Made by a program: the position numbers and the translations under genes
From: an uncultured Clostridia bacterium
GTDB lineage: Bacteria > Bacillota > Clostridia > Christensenellales > Borkfalkiaceae
Length of the DNA stretch: 51,075 bases
NCBI GenBank assembly: GCA_947627665.1
Contig: CANQWX010000013.1
Span: 1-51,075 of the forward strand
Reading direction: 5' to 3'
The notes under the pieces: generated by a model
Told to the model about the DNA's origin: nothing
What the model saw: only the letters and a program-made list of their open reading frames with translations
Databases searched by the model: none
In this document: piece by piece, positions 16,159 to 22,548 of the stretch
Layout: the number at the start of each line of letters is the position of its first letter
Numbering within the stretch: the stretch's first letter is position 1

Positions 16159-16775
16159 TTCGTCACCTCCCGCGATAGCTCCTCGAGGTAGTACTCGGGG
16201 CGATGCGAATCCACGCCGCCGAGCCGCCGTCCCCGCCCGATCTGGAGCAGCTTTCCCAGATGGCGGTAGCCGAAAAACCACGGCGGCAGGTGGGTGACGA
16301 TGTCGCGGCAATTCCGCACGACGGTAAAGTTTTTGAACCGCGCCTTGACGCTCTTTTTCAAAACCCCCCACACGACGCGCGGACAGCCGAACCCGAAACC
16401 GAACACGGCGTCCGCAATATCGGGGCGGTTGAATACGCAATATTCATGGCACAAGAGCGCGAGCGCCGCGCCGTGCGAATAGCCCGAGATGACGATCCGC
16501 CGCACGTTTTTGTCGGCAACGGCGGGCGCAATGAAGGGTTCGATCGTCTTGAATACCCGCAAAAATCCGCGATGGACGAACCATGTGCCGTCCATATTGT
16601 GATAGGGCTTTGCGGGAAAATCGAGATTGTTCTTCCAATCGGTCGCGCCGTTGCTCTTCTCGAAGAGCAGGTAGAGCGTGCTCCCCTCCCGCTGTACATA
16701 GTAGGAGGCGGCGTTCTCTTTGATCTGGAAATAGGGCGCACTCAGGGTGCGCCGGAATAATCGGTAAAGCTTCAT
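16155..16775 (-). CDS. class 3 lipase-family alpha/beta hydrolase
   Basis: The 206-residue protein carries the nucleophile elbow GYSHG (Ser100) within the lipase class 3 context VISGYSHGAALALLCHEY. Candidate catalytic Asp (RDIVTHLPP) and late His (DSHRPEYY) follow the family order, and an FRGT-like oxyanion stretch is replaced by HRGFLRVF. It has no signal peptide, so it would act in the cytoplasm unless released. An AAGGACGGAG ribosome binding site fixes the start. An extended -10 (TGG-TACAAT on the minus strand) lies near 16805-16815. It is coupled to the phage-like membrane protein, suggesting a joint job at the membrane. Confidence 0.75.
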   Translation of the reverse strand: MKLYRLFRRTLSAPYFQIKENAASYYVQREGSTLYLLFEKSNGATDWKNNLDFPAKPYHNMDGTWFVHRGFLRVFKTIEPFIAPAVADKNVRRIVISGYSHGAALALLCHEYCVFNRPDIADAVFGFGFGCPRVVWGVLKKSVKARFKNFTVVRNCRDIVTHLPPWFFGYRHLGKLLQIGRGRRLGGVDSHRPEYYLEELSREVTK

Positions 16776-16953
16776 GGATCTCCGTCCTTTTTGTTCTCTC
16801 CTACTATTGTACCATGACAAAAAGCATCTTGGGGGGATATGTGCCGATTATTTTATGATCTGCGGAAGAAAAAACGTTCGGCTTCCGCAAGCGGAAAGAC
16901 GCCCGCGGACGGAGCGGACGGACCGAAAAAAAATATTTTTGCGCGGAAAGTGA

Positions 16954-16982
16954 TTGACAGCAAAAGCGAGGTATGGTATAAT
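16954..16982 (+). promoter_or_regulatory. consensus promoter of tRNA-Leu
   Basis: TTGACA (16954-16959), 17 bases and TATAAT (16977-16982) match the SigA consensus, ending 12 bases before the tRNA. Confidence 0.9.
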
Positions 16983-16994
16983 GAAGCCCGACAA

Positions 16995-17077
16995 GCGGAT
17001 GTGGCGAAATTGGCAGACGCGCAGGTTTCAGGTTCCTGTGGGAGACCATGCAGGTTCAAGTCCTGTCATCCGCACCA
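16995..17077 (+). tRNA. tRNA-Leu (CAG)
   Basis: The acceptor stem GCGGATG/CATCCGC is perfect, and discriminator A plus CCA are encoded. The D arm (GTGGCGAAATTGGCAGACGC) is leucine-like, and a short variable arm (GTGGGAGACCAT) and a T arm GCAGGTTCAAGTCCTGT follow. The anticodon loop TTCAGGT reads CAG, for CUG codons. One U-U opposition sits at the base of the anticodon stem. Its last 18 bases are repeated at 17643-17660. Confidence 0.92.
17060..17077 (+). repeat. attachment-like direct repeat, left copy (tRNA-Leu 3' end)
   Basis: The 18 bases GTCCTGTCATCCGCACCA, the end of the tRNA T-stem and acceptor arm with CCA, are identical to 17643-17660. This is where tRNA-targeting integrases recombine. 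Confidence 0.7.
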
Positions 17078-17101
17078 CGTCGCAACGCGACGCATTTTGC
17101 A

Positions 17102-17132
17102 AGCCCTTGCTGAATGGCAAGGGCTATGCTTT
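17102..17132 (+). terminator. intrinsic terminator after tRNA-Leu
   Basis: A 9-bp stem (17102-17110 with 17117-17125), TGAATG loop and a T-rich tail follow 24 bases after the CCA end. A further imperfect hairpin lies at 17153-17187 and a GCGAGG/CCTCGC hairpin at about 17230-17252; no gene is seen in 17133-17300. Confidence 0.85.
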
Positions 17133-17300
17133 TTACGTCGGTTGCTCCTTTTCCCAAAAAATCTTTGCTGTGCAAATCTTTTTTGGGAGTTCCGATCATG
17201 GTTCAGCTTGCGTTCTTTTTCATTGAAAAAGCGAGGACAAACCGCCCTCGCCTTTTGTGTGTTTAGCAAAAATCAGTTTCTGCCCATTTTTCAGACATTT

Positions 17301-17492
17301 TCATGAATTTTTCTTCCGAAAGAGCCGCGCGAAGAATCCTCTTTTTCGTTGCTTTTCAGCTTCTTTTGCCGCTTGGATATCCCGTGCGTGCGCGGCGTTT
17401 TGTTCGAGTTGCGATTCTATAACGTCAGCCCGATACTTCATCTGATTGCTCTTATTGCCCATAAAAGGGTCAAAATATACATTCTTCGCCAT
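17301..17492 (-). CDS. small basic coiled-coil protein, unknown function
   Basis: The 63-residue protein starts MAKNVYFDPFMGNKSNQ, continues with a helical, probably coiled-coil middle rich in Gln, Glu, Ala and Lys, and ends with RGFFARLFRKKNS, an amphipathic and basic stretch that could bind membrane or nucleic acid. I do not recognise a family. The start is well supported by a near-perfect AAGGAGGTG ribosome binding site and a promoter 47 bases upstream. It is the only gene inside the 583-bp segment bounded by the duplicated tRNA-Leu end. Confidence 0.65.
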   Translation of the reverse strand: MAKNVYFDPFMGNKSNQMKYRADVIESQLEQNAAHARDIQAAKEAEKQRKRGFFARLFRKKNS

Positions 17493-17538
17493 AGCACCTC
17501 CTTCCCGCCGCGGCGGGGATTCCGATATAAGTACCATG

Positions 17539-17567
17539 ATTATAGCATAGAACCGCAAATAAATCAA
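17539..17567 (-). promoter_or_regulatory. SigA promoter of the 63-residue protein gene
   Basis: On the minus strand TTGATT (17562-17567) and TATAAT (17539-17544) are 17 bases apart. Confidence 0.75.
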
Positions 17568-17642
17568 GTCCGAACGGGGCGAAAATCAAAATGGCACATT
17601 GGCGGGTGCTTGACTAAAACGAGCGGGGCGCTAAAGGCGCAC

Positions 17643-17660
17643 GTCCTGTCATCCGCACCA
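17643..17660 (+). repeat. attachment-like direct repeat, right copy
   Basis: The copy is identical over 18 bases to the 3' end of the tRNA-Leu at 17060-17077 and, like it, is followed by an intrinsic terminator. Upstream bases (GCGGGTG near 17604) could pair with the acceptor end, but the interval is too short and lacks a T loop for a functional tRNA. Confidence 0.7.
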
Positions 17661-17663
17661 GAA

Positions 17664-17694
17664 AGGCGTGGGGTTGAAAACCCTGCGCCTTTTT
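17664..17694 (+). terminator. terminator behind the right tRNA-end copy
   Basis: A 12-bp stem with two G-T pairs (17664-17675 with 17679-17690) is followed by five Ts. This may be the original tRNA-Leu terminator, displaced by an insertion. Confidence 0.75.
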
Positions 17695-17874
17695 GATTGT
17701 CTAAAAAAACCTCGCGTAGCGCAATGAAAGAGATAAATGTATCTTGGCTGCCCCTTGAGGGGGAGCTGTCGCCCCGCACGTTCTGTTGTCTTAGGGCGGC
17801 ATGAGGAGCGCAGAGGCGAAGTGGCGGGCTTTGCCCGTGAAGTAGCCCCGGCGGGTACACCATAAAACAGGACT
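17695..17874. repeat. intergenic stretch with CCCCTT..AAGGGG palindromic unit
   Basis: The gap between 17493 and 17874 has no gene apart from the sites listed. At 17737-17762 stands GGCTGCCCCTTGAGGGGGAGCTG, inverse to the CAGCTCCCC..GGGGCGCC units at 6053-6075 and 36037-36060. GCGGCATGAG...GAAGT and GCCCGTGAAG words resemble those at 35920-36000. Confidence 0.55.
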
Positions 17875-18084
17875 TTAATACTCTTTCAACCCCAAAAGAT
17901 AATCCACCGAAACTTCAAAATATTTCGCCATATCAACAAGAACCGAAAGCGACGGTTCCCGCTGCCCTTTTTCATAGTGTAAATAAGTTACAGCATTCAT
18001 CCCGAGCGCGAGGGACAGCTCTTTTTGTGTCAGCCCGCGTTCAAGCCGAAGCTCTTTTAACCTTTTCCCCAAAACAATTTGCAT
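17875..18084 (-). CDS. XRE-family HTH regulator
   Basis: The 69-residue protein is one HTH_3 domain (about residues 6-62) with GLTQKELSLALGMN and HYEKGQREPS, ending SVDYLLGLKEY, a close structural match to the regulator at 1-204. It has no other domain. Its upstream region carries an operator-like palindrome and a strong divergent promoter, so autoregulation together with control of the plus-strand genes from 18306 is likely. Its own -10 may be TATAAA near 18102-18107 on the minus strand. It sits just outside the tRNA-Leu duplicated segment. Confidence 0.88.
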   Translation of the reverse strand: MQIVLGKRLKELRLERGLTQKELSLALGMNAVTYLHYEKGQREPSLSVLVDMAKYFEVSVDYLLGLKEY

Positions 18085-18112
18085 CTTTTCCTCAAAAACT
18101 TTTTATAATCCA

Positions 18113-18170
18113 TTGACATACTAACAAAATGGTAGTATAATGTATTCAAAACTACCGTTCTGGTAGTTTT
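18113..18170 (+). promoter_or_regulatory. strong promoter overlapped by operator-like palindrome
   Basis: TTGACA (18113-18118), 17 bases, TATAAT (18136-18141) is followed at once by a 9-bp inverted repeat AAAACTACC/GGTAGTTTT (18148-18156 with 18162-18170). The half-site GGTAG also lies at 18131-18135 in the spacer. These are likely sites for the adjacent XRE regulator. No gene begins within 130 bases downstream except two tiny frames (5 and 8 codons) without ribosome binding sites. Confidence 0.75.
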
Positions 18171-18247
18171 ATCATGAAAACAAGAGAATAAATCAATGAA
18201 ATATTTGGAAAAATTTTTTTAGCCAAGTAGATTTTCATCAATTTTTC

Positions 18248-18276
18248 TTGACAGGCGGGGACAAATGTGTCATAAA
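18248..18276 (+). promoter_or_regulatory. second promoter before the membrane protein gene
   Basis: TTGACA (18248-18253), 17 bases and an extended -10 TGT-CATAAA (to 18276) lie 30 bases before the ATG at 18306. Confidence 0.55.
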
Positions 18277-18305
18277 TATTGGTAAGCAATATCGGAGGAA
18301 TATAT

Positions 18306-19142
18306 ATGAAAAACAGAAAACTCGGTCTTTGCATGTACCTCATCGGCGGAGGGCTGCTCGCGGTCGCGGCCGTGCTCATCATCGCCTATTTCGGGTTGAA
18401 AACTTCCGACGATCAAGAAATTCCCGTCCTGCTATGGTCGGGTCTTGCAATGGCCGTGGTCGCCGTTGTGCTTTTGCCCGTGGGATATTTCCTTTCTACC
18501 CGTCCCAATCAGGAACTCAAGGAGAGATTTCAAAAGTATTCCACCCTTCCCAAGACGGACATCTCCGATTTTGCGGCAGAGATCGCTGCCATGCGCGAGG
18601 CCTTTGCGGCGGAGAAGGACCCCGCTTCCAACCAATTCTTTATCCGTCCGTTTGCGGGTTCGGCCTGCGTGTCCGATTTCGGCGTTCTCGGCAGCGGAAA
18701 AGTGGTTTGGGGCTGTATCGTGCAGGCGAACCAAACCCTCTATCAGAATCAACGGATCGACATGCTCGCCGTTCCCGCTGTGATCTTATATAGCCCCGAC
18801 GCGTATTTCGACGGCGATCCGCTCGAACTCAAGTGCATTGCCGAACGGCTCTACAGGGGGAAAGATGGCAACTTTTTGCGCAATGAGAGTGCCTTCTTCA
18901 CCAACAGACGGTTGAGCGACGCAGTGACGGACGGCAGGGAGGTCTATGCAAGCTGTATCATGGTCTACCGCCCCCATCTCCCGCTCTACAAGGCGACCGA
19001 TCATCTCTTTCCCGTGGTCGCGTCCCCGTATGAGCGGTCTGCCTTCGCCCTCAATCTGAAATATTGGACGGCGAACTTTGCCGCCTATTATGTGAACAAC
19101 GGCAGCAAGGGCCGGGACGGTATATTTGAGGGTTTGAGTTAA
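18306..19142 (+). CDS. membrane protein of unknown function
   Basis: The 278-residue protein has two transmembrane segments close to the N terminus (about residues 8-30 and 41-63). A ~210-residue cytoplasmic or external domain follows that I do not recognise. That domain has the words ASNQFFIRPFAGSACVSDFG, VVWGCIVQANQTLYQNQ and a YSPD turn, suggesting a mixed alpha/beta fold. The ATG at 18306 has CGGAGGA at good distance. It follows the XRE regulator divergently and may be its target. GC content is like the core genome, unlike the next three genes. Confidence 0.75.
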   Translation: MKNRKLGLCMYLIGGGLLAVAAVLIIAYFGLKTSDDQEIPVLLWSGLAMAVVAVVLLPVGYFLSTRPNQELKERFQKYSTLPKTDISDFAAEIAAMREAFAAEKDPASNQFFIRPFAGSACVSDFGVLGSGKVVWGCIVQANQTLYQNQRIDMLAVPAVILYSPDAYFDGDPLELKCIAERLYRGKDGNFLRNESAFFTNRRLSDAVTDGREVYASCIMVYRPHLPLYKATDHLFPVVASPYERSAFALNLKYWTANFAAYYVNNGSKGRDGIFEGLS

Positions 19143-19172
19143 AAATTTCCCGTATCATGCGCTGCCCGCTAC

Positions 19173-19202
19173 TTGCGTTTTTTCCTGTTTTTATGGTATG
19201 AT
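19173..19202 (+). promoter_or_regulatory. putative promoter of the 19238 lipoprotein gene
   Basis: TTGCGT (19173-19178), 18 bases and TATGAT (19197-19202) precede the ATG by 35 bases. Confidence 0.5.
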
Positions 19203-19237
19203 AACAGCGAAAACAGAAATTTATCGGGAAGTATATT

Positions 19238-19660
19238 ATGAAAAAATTCGCAAGCATGATCCTTGCAGTGGTAACATTGGTATTGTGCTTTACATTATCT
19301 GCTTGCGGAAATAAATATGTAAGCCATTATAGCGCTACGCTGATGGTAAGGACAAACACCTCAAAGAAAGCGTCGGTTTCATTTGATACTTTTAGCGGAA
19401 CATATGTAATAAAATTGGAAAACAATGGTGCAGACGAGGTGTTTATAACTTATGAAGCGACGCTTCGGGAAGGAAATATAAAAGTTTACTATGATTTTAA
19501 TGATGAAAAGCTGAACCTATTTGACATGGAAACCGACGGTTCTGTTGATAGTAAAACCGAAACTTTTACAGGCAATAAAACGATTTATATCATCATTGAA
19601 TCAGACGGTGAATGCAGCGACGGCAGCTTTTCGTTTGTTTTGGAAAAATCAGAAAAATAA
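19238..19660 (+). CDS. small predicted lipoprotein
   Basis: The 140-residue protein begins MKKFASM with a hydrophobic signal and lipobox LSAC (Cys23). The mature part looks all-beta (SATLMVRTNTSKKASVSF, TYVIKLENN) and acidic at the end. No family is recognised. The coding sequence is more AT-rich than the surrounding core genes, as are the next two genes, so this trio may have arrived together. Only 22 bases separate it from the TfoX-like gene. Confidence 0.75.
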   Translation: MKKFASMILAVVTLVLCFTLSACGNKYVSHYSATLMVRTNTSKKASVSFDTFSGTYVIKLENNGADEVFITYEATLREGNIKVYYDFNDEKLNLFDMETDGSVDSKTETFTGNKTIYIIIESDGECSDGSFSFVLEKSEK

Positions 19661-19682
19661 ATTTCGATTGAGCGGAGGGAGC

Positions 19683-20000
19683 ATGCCGTCAAGCAAGGAA
19701 TATTTGAATTTCATTTCAGAGCAGCTATCCGGATTAGAGGACATCGCCTACAAGCCGATGATGGGTGAATTTCTGATTTACTATCGCGGCAAACTTGTCG
19801 GCGGCATCTACGACGACAGATTGCTCGTAAAACCCGTGAGATCCGCTTTATCCTATTTGCCCCAAGCAGACTATTCCTTGCCGTATGAGGGCGCAAAGGA
19901 AATGCTCAATGTGGACAATGTGGACGATAAGGTTTTTTTGAAAGGATTGTTTGAGGCAATGTATGACGATCTGCCGATGCCGAAAATGAAAAAGCGGTAG
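19683..20000 (+). CDS. TfoX N-terminal-domain protein
   Basis: The 105-residue protein matches the TfoX/Sxy N-terminal fold: KPMMGEFLIYYRGKLVGGIYDDRLLVKP, then YEGAKEML and a short C-terminal helix LKGLFEAMYDDLP. In gamma-proteobacteria Sxy/TfoX controls competence, but stand-alone one-domain members such as this are widespread in Firmicutes with no assigned role. The start MPSSKEY has a GGAGGG ribosome binding site 3-8 bases upstream; the frame is open further into the previous gene without a better signal. Confidence 0.8.
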   Translation: MPSSKEYLNFISEQLSGLEDIAYKPMMGEFLIYYRGKLVGGIYDDRLLVKPVRSALSYLPQADYSLPYEGAKEMLNVDNVDDKVFLKGLFEAMYDDLPMPKMKKR

Positions 20001-20023
20001 ATCTCAATGGAACAGAGGACCCG

Positions 20024-20389
20024 ATGAACAAAATAAAACAATTATGGATCGTTTTGACAATTTGCATTGCACTTGCGGGATCGGTCGTTTTCCTATACCT
20101 TCTCGACCCGACTTTTCTCCCCGACGCATATAGAGTGACGTCCATGGTAATTGTCGTTACCTGGGCGTTTTTTATCATCCCTTCCATCCTTTTTGACGTG
20201 CAATTGGCAATAAAATATTTCGGAGGCAAATCCCCCGAACATGCTTTTAGGGACGGGGTACGCATCGGCGTAATTTTTGGCTTAGGCGGGATCCTTGTAG
20301 CGAGTCTGCTCGTTTCCCCCGTAACGGGAATATTGTGGTATATGGATACCGTCAAAGAAATCTTATCGCAAAAGAATAAAAAAGATTGA
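20024..20389 (+). CDS. small integral membrane protein, unknown function
   Basis: The 121-residue protein has three hydrophobic helices (about residues 7-27, 41-61 and 83-105) and a short charged tail. The loop between helices 2 and 3 contains a conserved-looking KYFGGKSPEHAFRDGVRIG. No family is recognised. It has a GAGGA ribosome binding site and follows the TfoX-like gene by 23 bases, so both are probably co-transcribed. It converges on the histidine kinase gene. Confidence 0.7.
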   Translation: MNKIKQLWIVLTICIALAGSVVFLYLLDPTFLPDAYRVTSMVIVVTWAFFIIPSILFDVQLAIKYFGGKSPEHAFRDGVRIGVIFGLGGILVASLLVSPVTGILWYMDTVKEILSQKNKKD

Positions 20390-20431
20390 AAAAACCGTCT
20401 TGCGGCGGAATTTGTCGGAACAAAAGTTTTT

Positions 20432-21775
20432 TCAAACGGCGGCGTTTGACGCCTGCGGAGGAGAAAGCGCCTCGAAAGTCACCGTCACGGCCGTCCCCTC
20501 TCCCGCCGCCGAGTCGATCCCGATCTTCGCGCCGAACAGCCGCACGATCTCCCGCACCAAGCTCAGCCCGAGGCCCAGCCCCGGTTTACCCGACCGCGAA
20601 GGGTCCTCGCGGTAAAATCTGTCAAAGGCGTGTTCGAGCGCCTCTTCGCTCATTCCCACGCCGTCGTCGCGGACGACAAGCGCCGCCCCGTTCCCCTCTC
20701 TTTTGACCGTCACGGTGACATGCCCGCCTTCCTTCCCATACTTTACGGCGTTGTCCACGAGGTTGAGCAGGACGCGCTCGTACAGCGTGACGTCGGCGAG
20801 AACGGTGACGCCCTCTTCGATCTCGCTTTGACAGCTTACGCTTGCGGGAAAGACGTAATCGCCGAGAAGCTCCTCCGTGACCGCCGAAATATCCACAGGC
20901 GCCAGCCCGATCTTGATGCGGTTTTTGAACCGCGTGAATTCGAGCAGGCTCTCCGTGATCGCTTTGAGCCGCCCCGCCTGCCGCAAGATCGCCTCCAAGG
21001 ATTCGTCCTTTTCCCGCACCTCTTTCGCGTCCGTCAACGCATATTCGCTCTCGGAGAGAATGACGGTCAGCGGCGTGCGCAGTTCGTGGGCGACATCGGA
21101 AGTGAACCGCTCCTGGTTGCGGAGCGATCCTTCGAGGCCGTCGAGCATAAGGTTATAGTCGTCGGCAAGACAGGCAAGCTCGTCGTCCGTTTCCACCGCC
21201 GAAAGGCGCTTGGTGATGTCCTTGGTGTCGGTAATCTCCTGCACCTCCCGCCGCATCTTCTCGATGGGCTTTACCGCCCTCTTCACCGAAACGATATTCA
21301 GCACGACGCCCACGGCGGCAAGAACGCCCGCGAACACCGCGACCAAGATCATGGCGGCGTACCAAAAATCGTAGGACGCCGCTGCCATTCCCCGCAAATA
21401 GATGTCGCTCCTGCCCTCGAGCGAGATCGCAAAATCGTAGACGTAGTACTGCGCCCCGCCGACGCGCACCGTCGAGATGATCCCCTTCCGTATGGGAAGA
21501 TCCACCTCTCCCGGGAAGGAACCGTTTTTCAGGCTGCCGTCGCTCAGATACACGCCGAGGTAGACGCCGTTCAGATTATAATCGAAGTCGTCGGGCACGA
21601 TGCCCTTCCCCGCCGCAATAACGGCGGCGCGGGAGGAAACGGTGTCCACGAGGGTGTTGCGGATATTGCTGCGCATCACACGCGTGCCTGCCACCGTCGC
21701 GGCGACGGCGATCACCGCCGCCAAAAAGACGATGATGAGCGAATTGATAAAAATGATCTTCTTGCCGAGCTTCAT
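20432..21775 (-). CDS. sensor histidine kinase (HAMP, two-component)
   Basis: The 447-residue kinase has TM1 (about 7-29), an extracytoplasmic sensor of ~105 residues, TM2 (about 138-165) and a HAMP domain. The dimerisation domain has His230 in VAHELRTPLT. The ATPase domain shows the N box DNAVKYG, G1 DDGVGM, F box FDRFYRE and G2 GLGLGLSL. It pairs with the upstream OmpR-type regulator: the two genes overlap as ATGA. The sensed signal is unknown. The PepSY lipoprotein gene just upstream is a plausible regulated partner. Confidence 0.93.
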   Translation of the reverse strand: MKLGKKIIFINSLIIVFLAAVIAVAATVAGTRVMRSNIRNTLVDTVSSRAAVIAAGKGIVPDDFDYNLNGVYLGVYLSDGSLKNGSFPGEVDLPIRKGIISTVRVGGAQYYVYDFAISLEGRSDIYLRGMAAASYDFWYAAMILVAVFAGVLAAVGVVLNIVSVKRAVKPIEKMRREVQEITDTKDITKRLSAVETDDELACLADDYNLMLDGLEGSLRNQERFTSDVAHELRTPLTVILSESEYALTDAKEVREKDESLEAILRQAGRLKAITESLLEFTRFKNRIKIGLAPVDISAVTEELLGDYVFPASVSCQSEIEEGVTVLADVTLYERVLLNLVDNAVKYGKEGGHVTVTVKREGNGAALVVRDDGVGMSEEALEHAFDRFYREDPSRSGKPGLGLGLSLVREIVRLFGAKIGIDSAAGEGTAVTVTFEALSPPQASNAAV

Positions 21776-22440
21776 TCTTTCACCATGTACCCCACGCCGC
21801 GCACGGTGTGGATGAGCTTCTTTTCGAAGCCGTCGTCGATCTTTTTGCGGAGATAGCGGATATAGACGTCGATCGCATTCGATTCGATGTACTCGTCCGT
21901 GCCGTACAGCCCGTCGCATATCCGTTCGCGCGTGAGAACGATGTTTTTGTTCCTGACAAGCAGCGCCAAGAGATCGAATTCCTTTGCCGAGAGCGCGATC
22001 GGCGTCCCCTCCCGCGTGACGGAGCGGCTGCCGATGTCGAGCGCAAGCCCGCCCGCCGAAAGGACGTTGTCCCTCGAACCCGCGCTGCGCCGCGTGACCA
22101 GCCGTATGCGGGCGAGCAGTTCGGAAAACTCGAAGGGCTTCACGATGTAGTCGTCCGCTCCCATATCCAGCCCCTTGACGACATTTCCGCTGCCGTCGAG
22201 AGCGGTGAGCAGGATCACGGGCACGTCCGACTTCTCGGCGCGCACGGCGGAGAGAAATTCAAGCCCGTTCATCACGGGCATCATGATGTCCGAAATGACG
22301 GCGTCAAAGCCGCCCGCATGCAGATAATCAAGCCCCTCTCTCCCGTTCGCGGCGCATTCCACCGTGAAACCGCTCGCCGAAAGCCGCTTTTTGAGCACCG
22401 CCTGCAACCCTTCGTCGTCCTCGAGGACAAGGATCTTCAT
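21772..22440 (-). CDS. OmpR/PhoB-family response regulator
   Basis: The 222-residue regulator has a receiver domain with the acidic pair EDD, phospho-acceptor Asp51 in ISDIMMP, conserved Thr/Ala in LLTALDG and Lys in IVKPFEF. A winged-helix DNA-binding domain follows, with LSAKEFDLLALL, TRERICDGLYG and the C-terminal IHTVRGVGYMVKE. It should be phosphorylated by the kinase encoded directly downstream. It has its own promoter at the end of the PepSY gene, a long hairpin in its leader, and a seven-codon frame that overlaps its ATG. Confidence 0.95.
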   Translation of the reverse strand: MKILVLEDDEGLQAVLKKRLSASGFTVECAANGREGLDYLHAGGFDAVISDIMMPVMNGLEFLSAVRAEKSDVPVILLTALDGSGNVVKGLDMGADDYIVKPFEFSELLARIRLVTRRSAGSRDNVLSAGGLALDIGSRSVTREGTPIALSAKEFDLLALLVRNKNIVLTRERICDGLYGTDEYIESNAIDVYIRYLRKKIDDGFEKKLIHTVRGVGYMVKE

Positions 22441-22460
22441 CGCCGTTCCCCCCTTCGCAT
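22437..22460 (-). CDS. possible seven-codon leader frame before the response regulator
   Basis: The minus strand reads ATG CGA AGG GGG GAA CGG CGA TGA (MRRGERR). A GGGAG ribosome binding site stands eight bases upstream, and its stop overlaps the response-regulator start as ATGA. It could couple translation of the regulator to ribosome passage over arginine codons. It could also be chance, since the G-run inside it doubles as a ribosome binding site for the regulator. Confidence 0.3.
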   Translation of the reverse strand: MRRGERR

Positions 22461-22478
22461 TGTTGATCTCCCTTGTAA

Positions 22479-22510
22479 AATTGCCCGACAGTCTTACCTA
22501 TCGGGCAATT
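22479..22510 (-). terminator. hairpin between PepSY gene and response regulator
   Basis: A perfect 10-bp stem AATTGCCCGA/TCGGGCAATT (22479-22488 with 22501-22510, 12-base loop) is followed on the minus strand by a short T run. It may terminate PepSY transcripts or attenuate those starting at the promoter just upstream. Confidence 0.6.
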
Positions 22511-22519
22511 CTCGCTTCC

Positions 22520-22548
22520 ATTATATCACGATTTTTTCATTTAATCAA
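22520..22548 (-). promoter_or_regulatory. SigA promoter of the two-component operon
   Basis: On the minus strand TTGATT (22543-22548, overlapping the last codons of the PepSY gene), 17 bases, TATAAT (22520-22525). Confidence 0.75.

Noticed and set aside
16839-17306. 155-codon plus-strand frame through the tRNA gene
   Set aside because: It reads through the tRNA promoter, the tRNA and its terminator.
17604-17660. Second tRNA gene ending in CATCCGCACCA
   Set aside because: The acceptor ends can pair, but only 57 bases are available and no T loop or anticodon arm can be drawn; treated as a duplicated tRNA end.
17564-17863. 99-codon minus-strand frame
   Set aside because: It spans a terminator, the duplicated tRNA end and repeat DNA, has no ribosome binding site and gives low-complexity protein.
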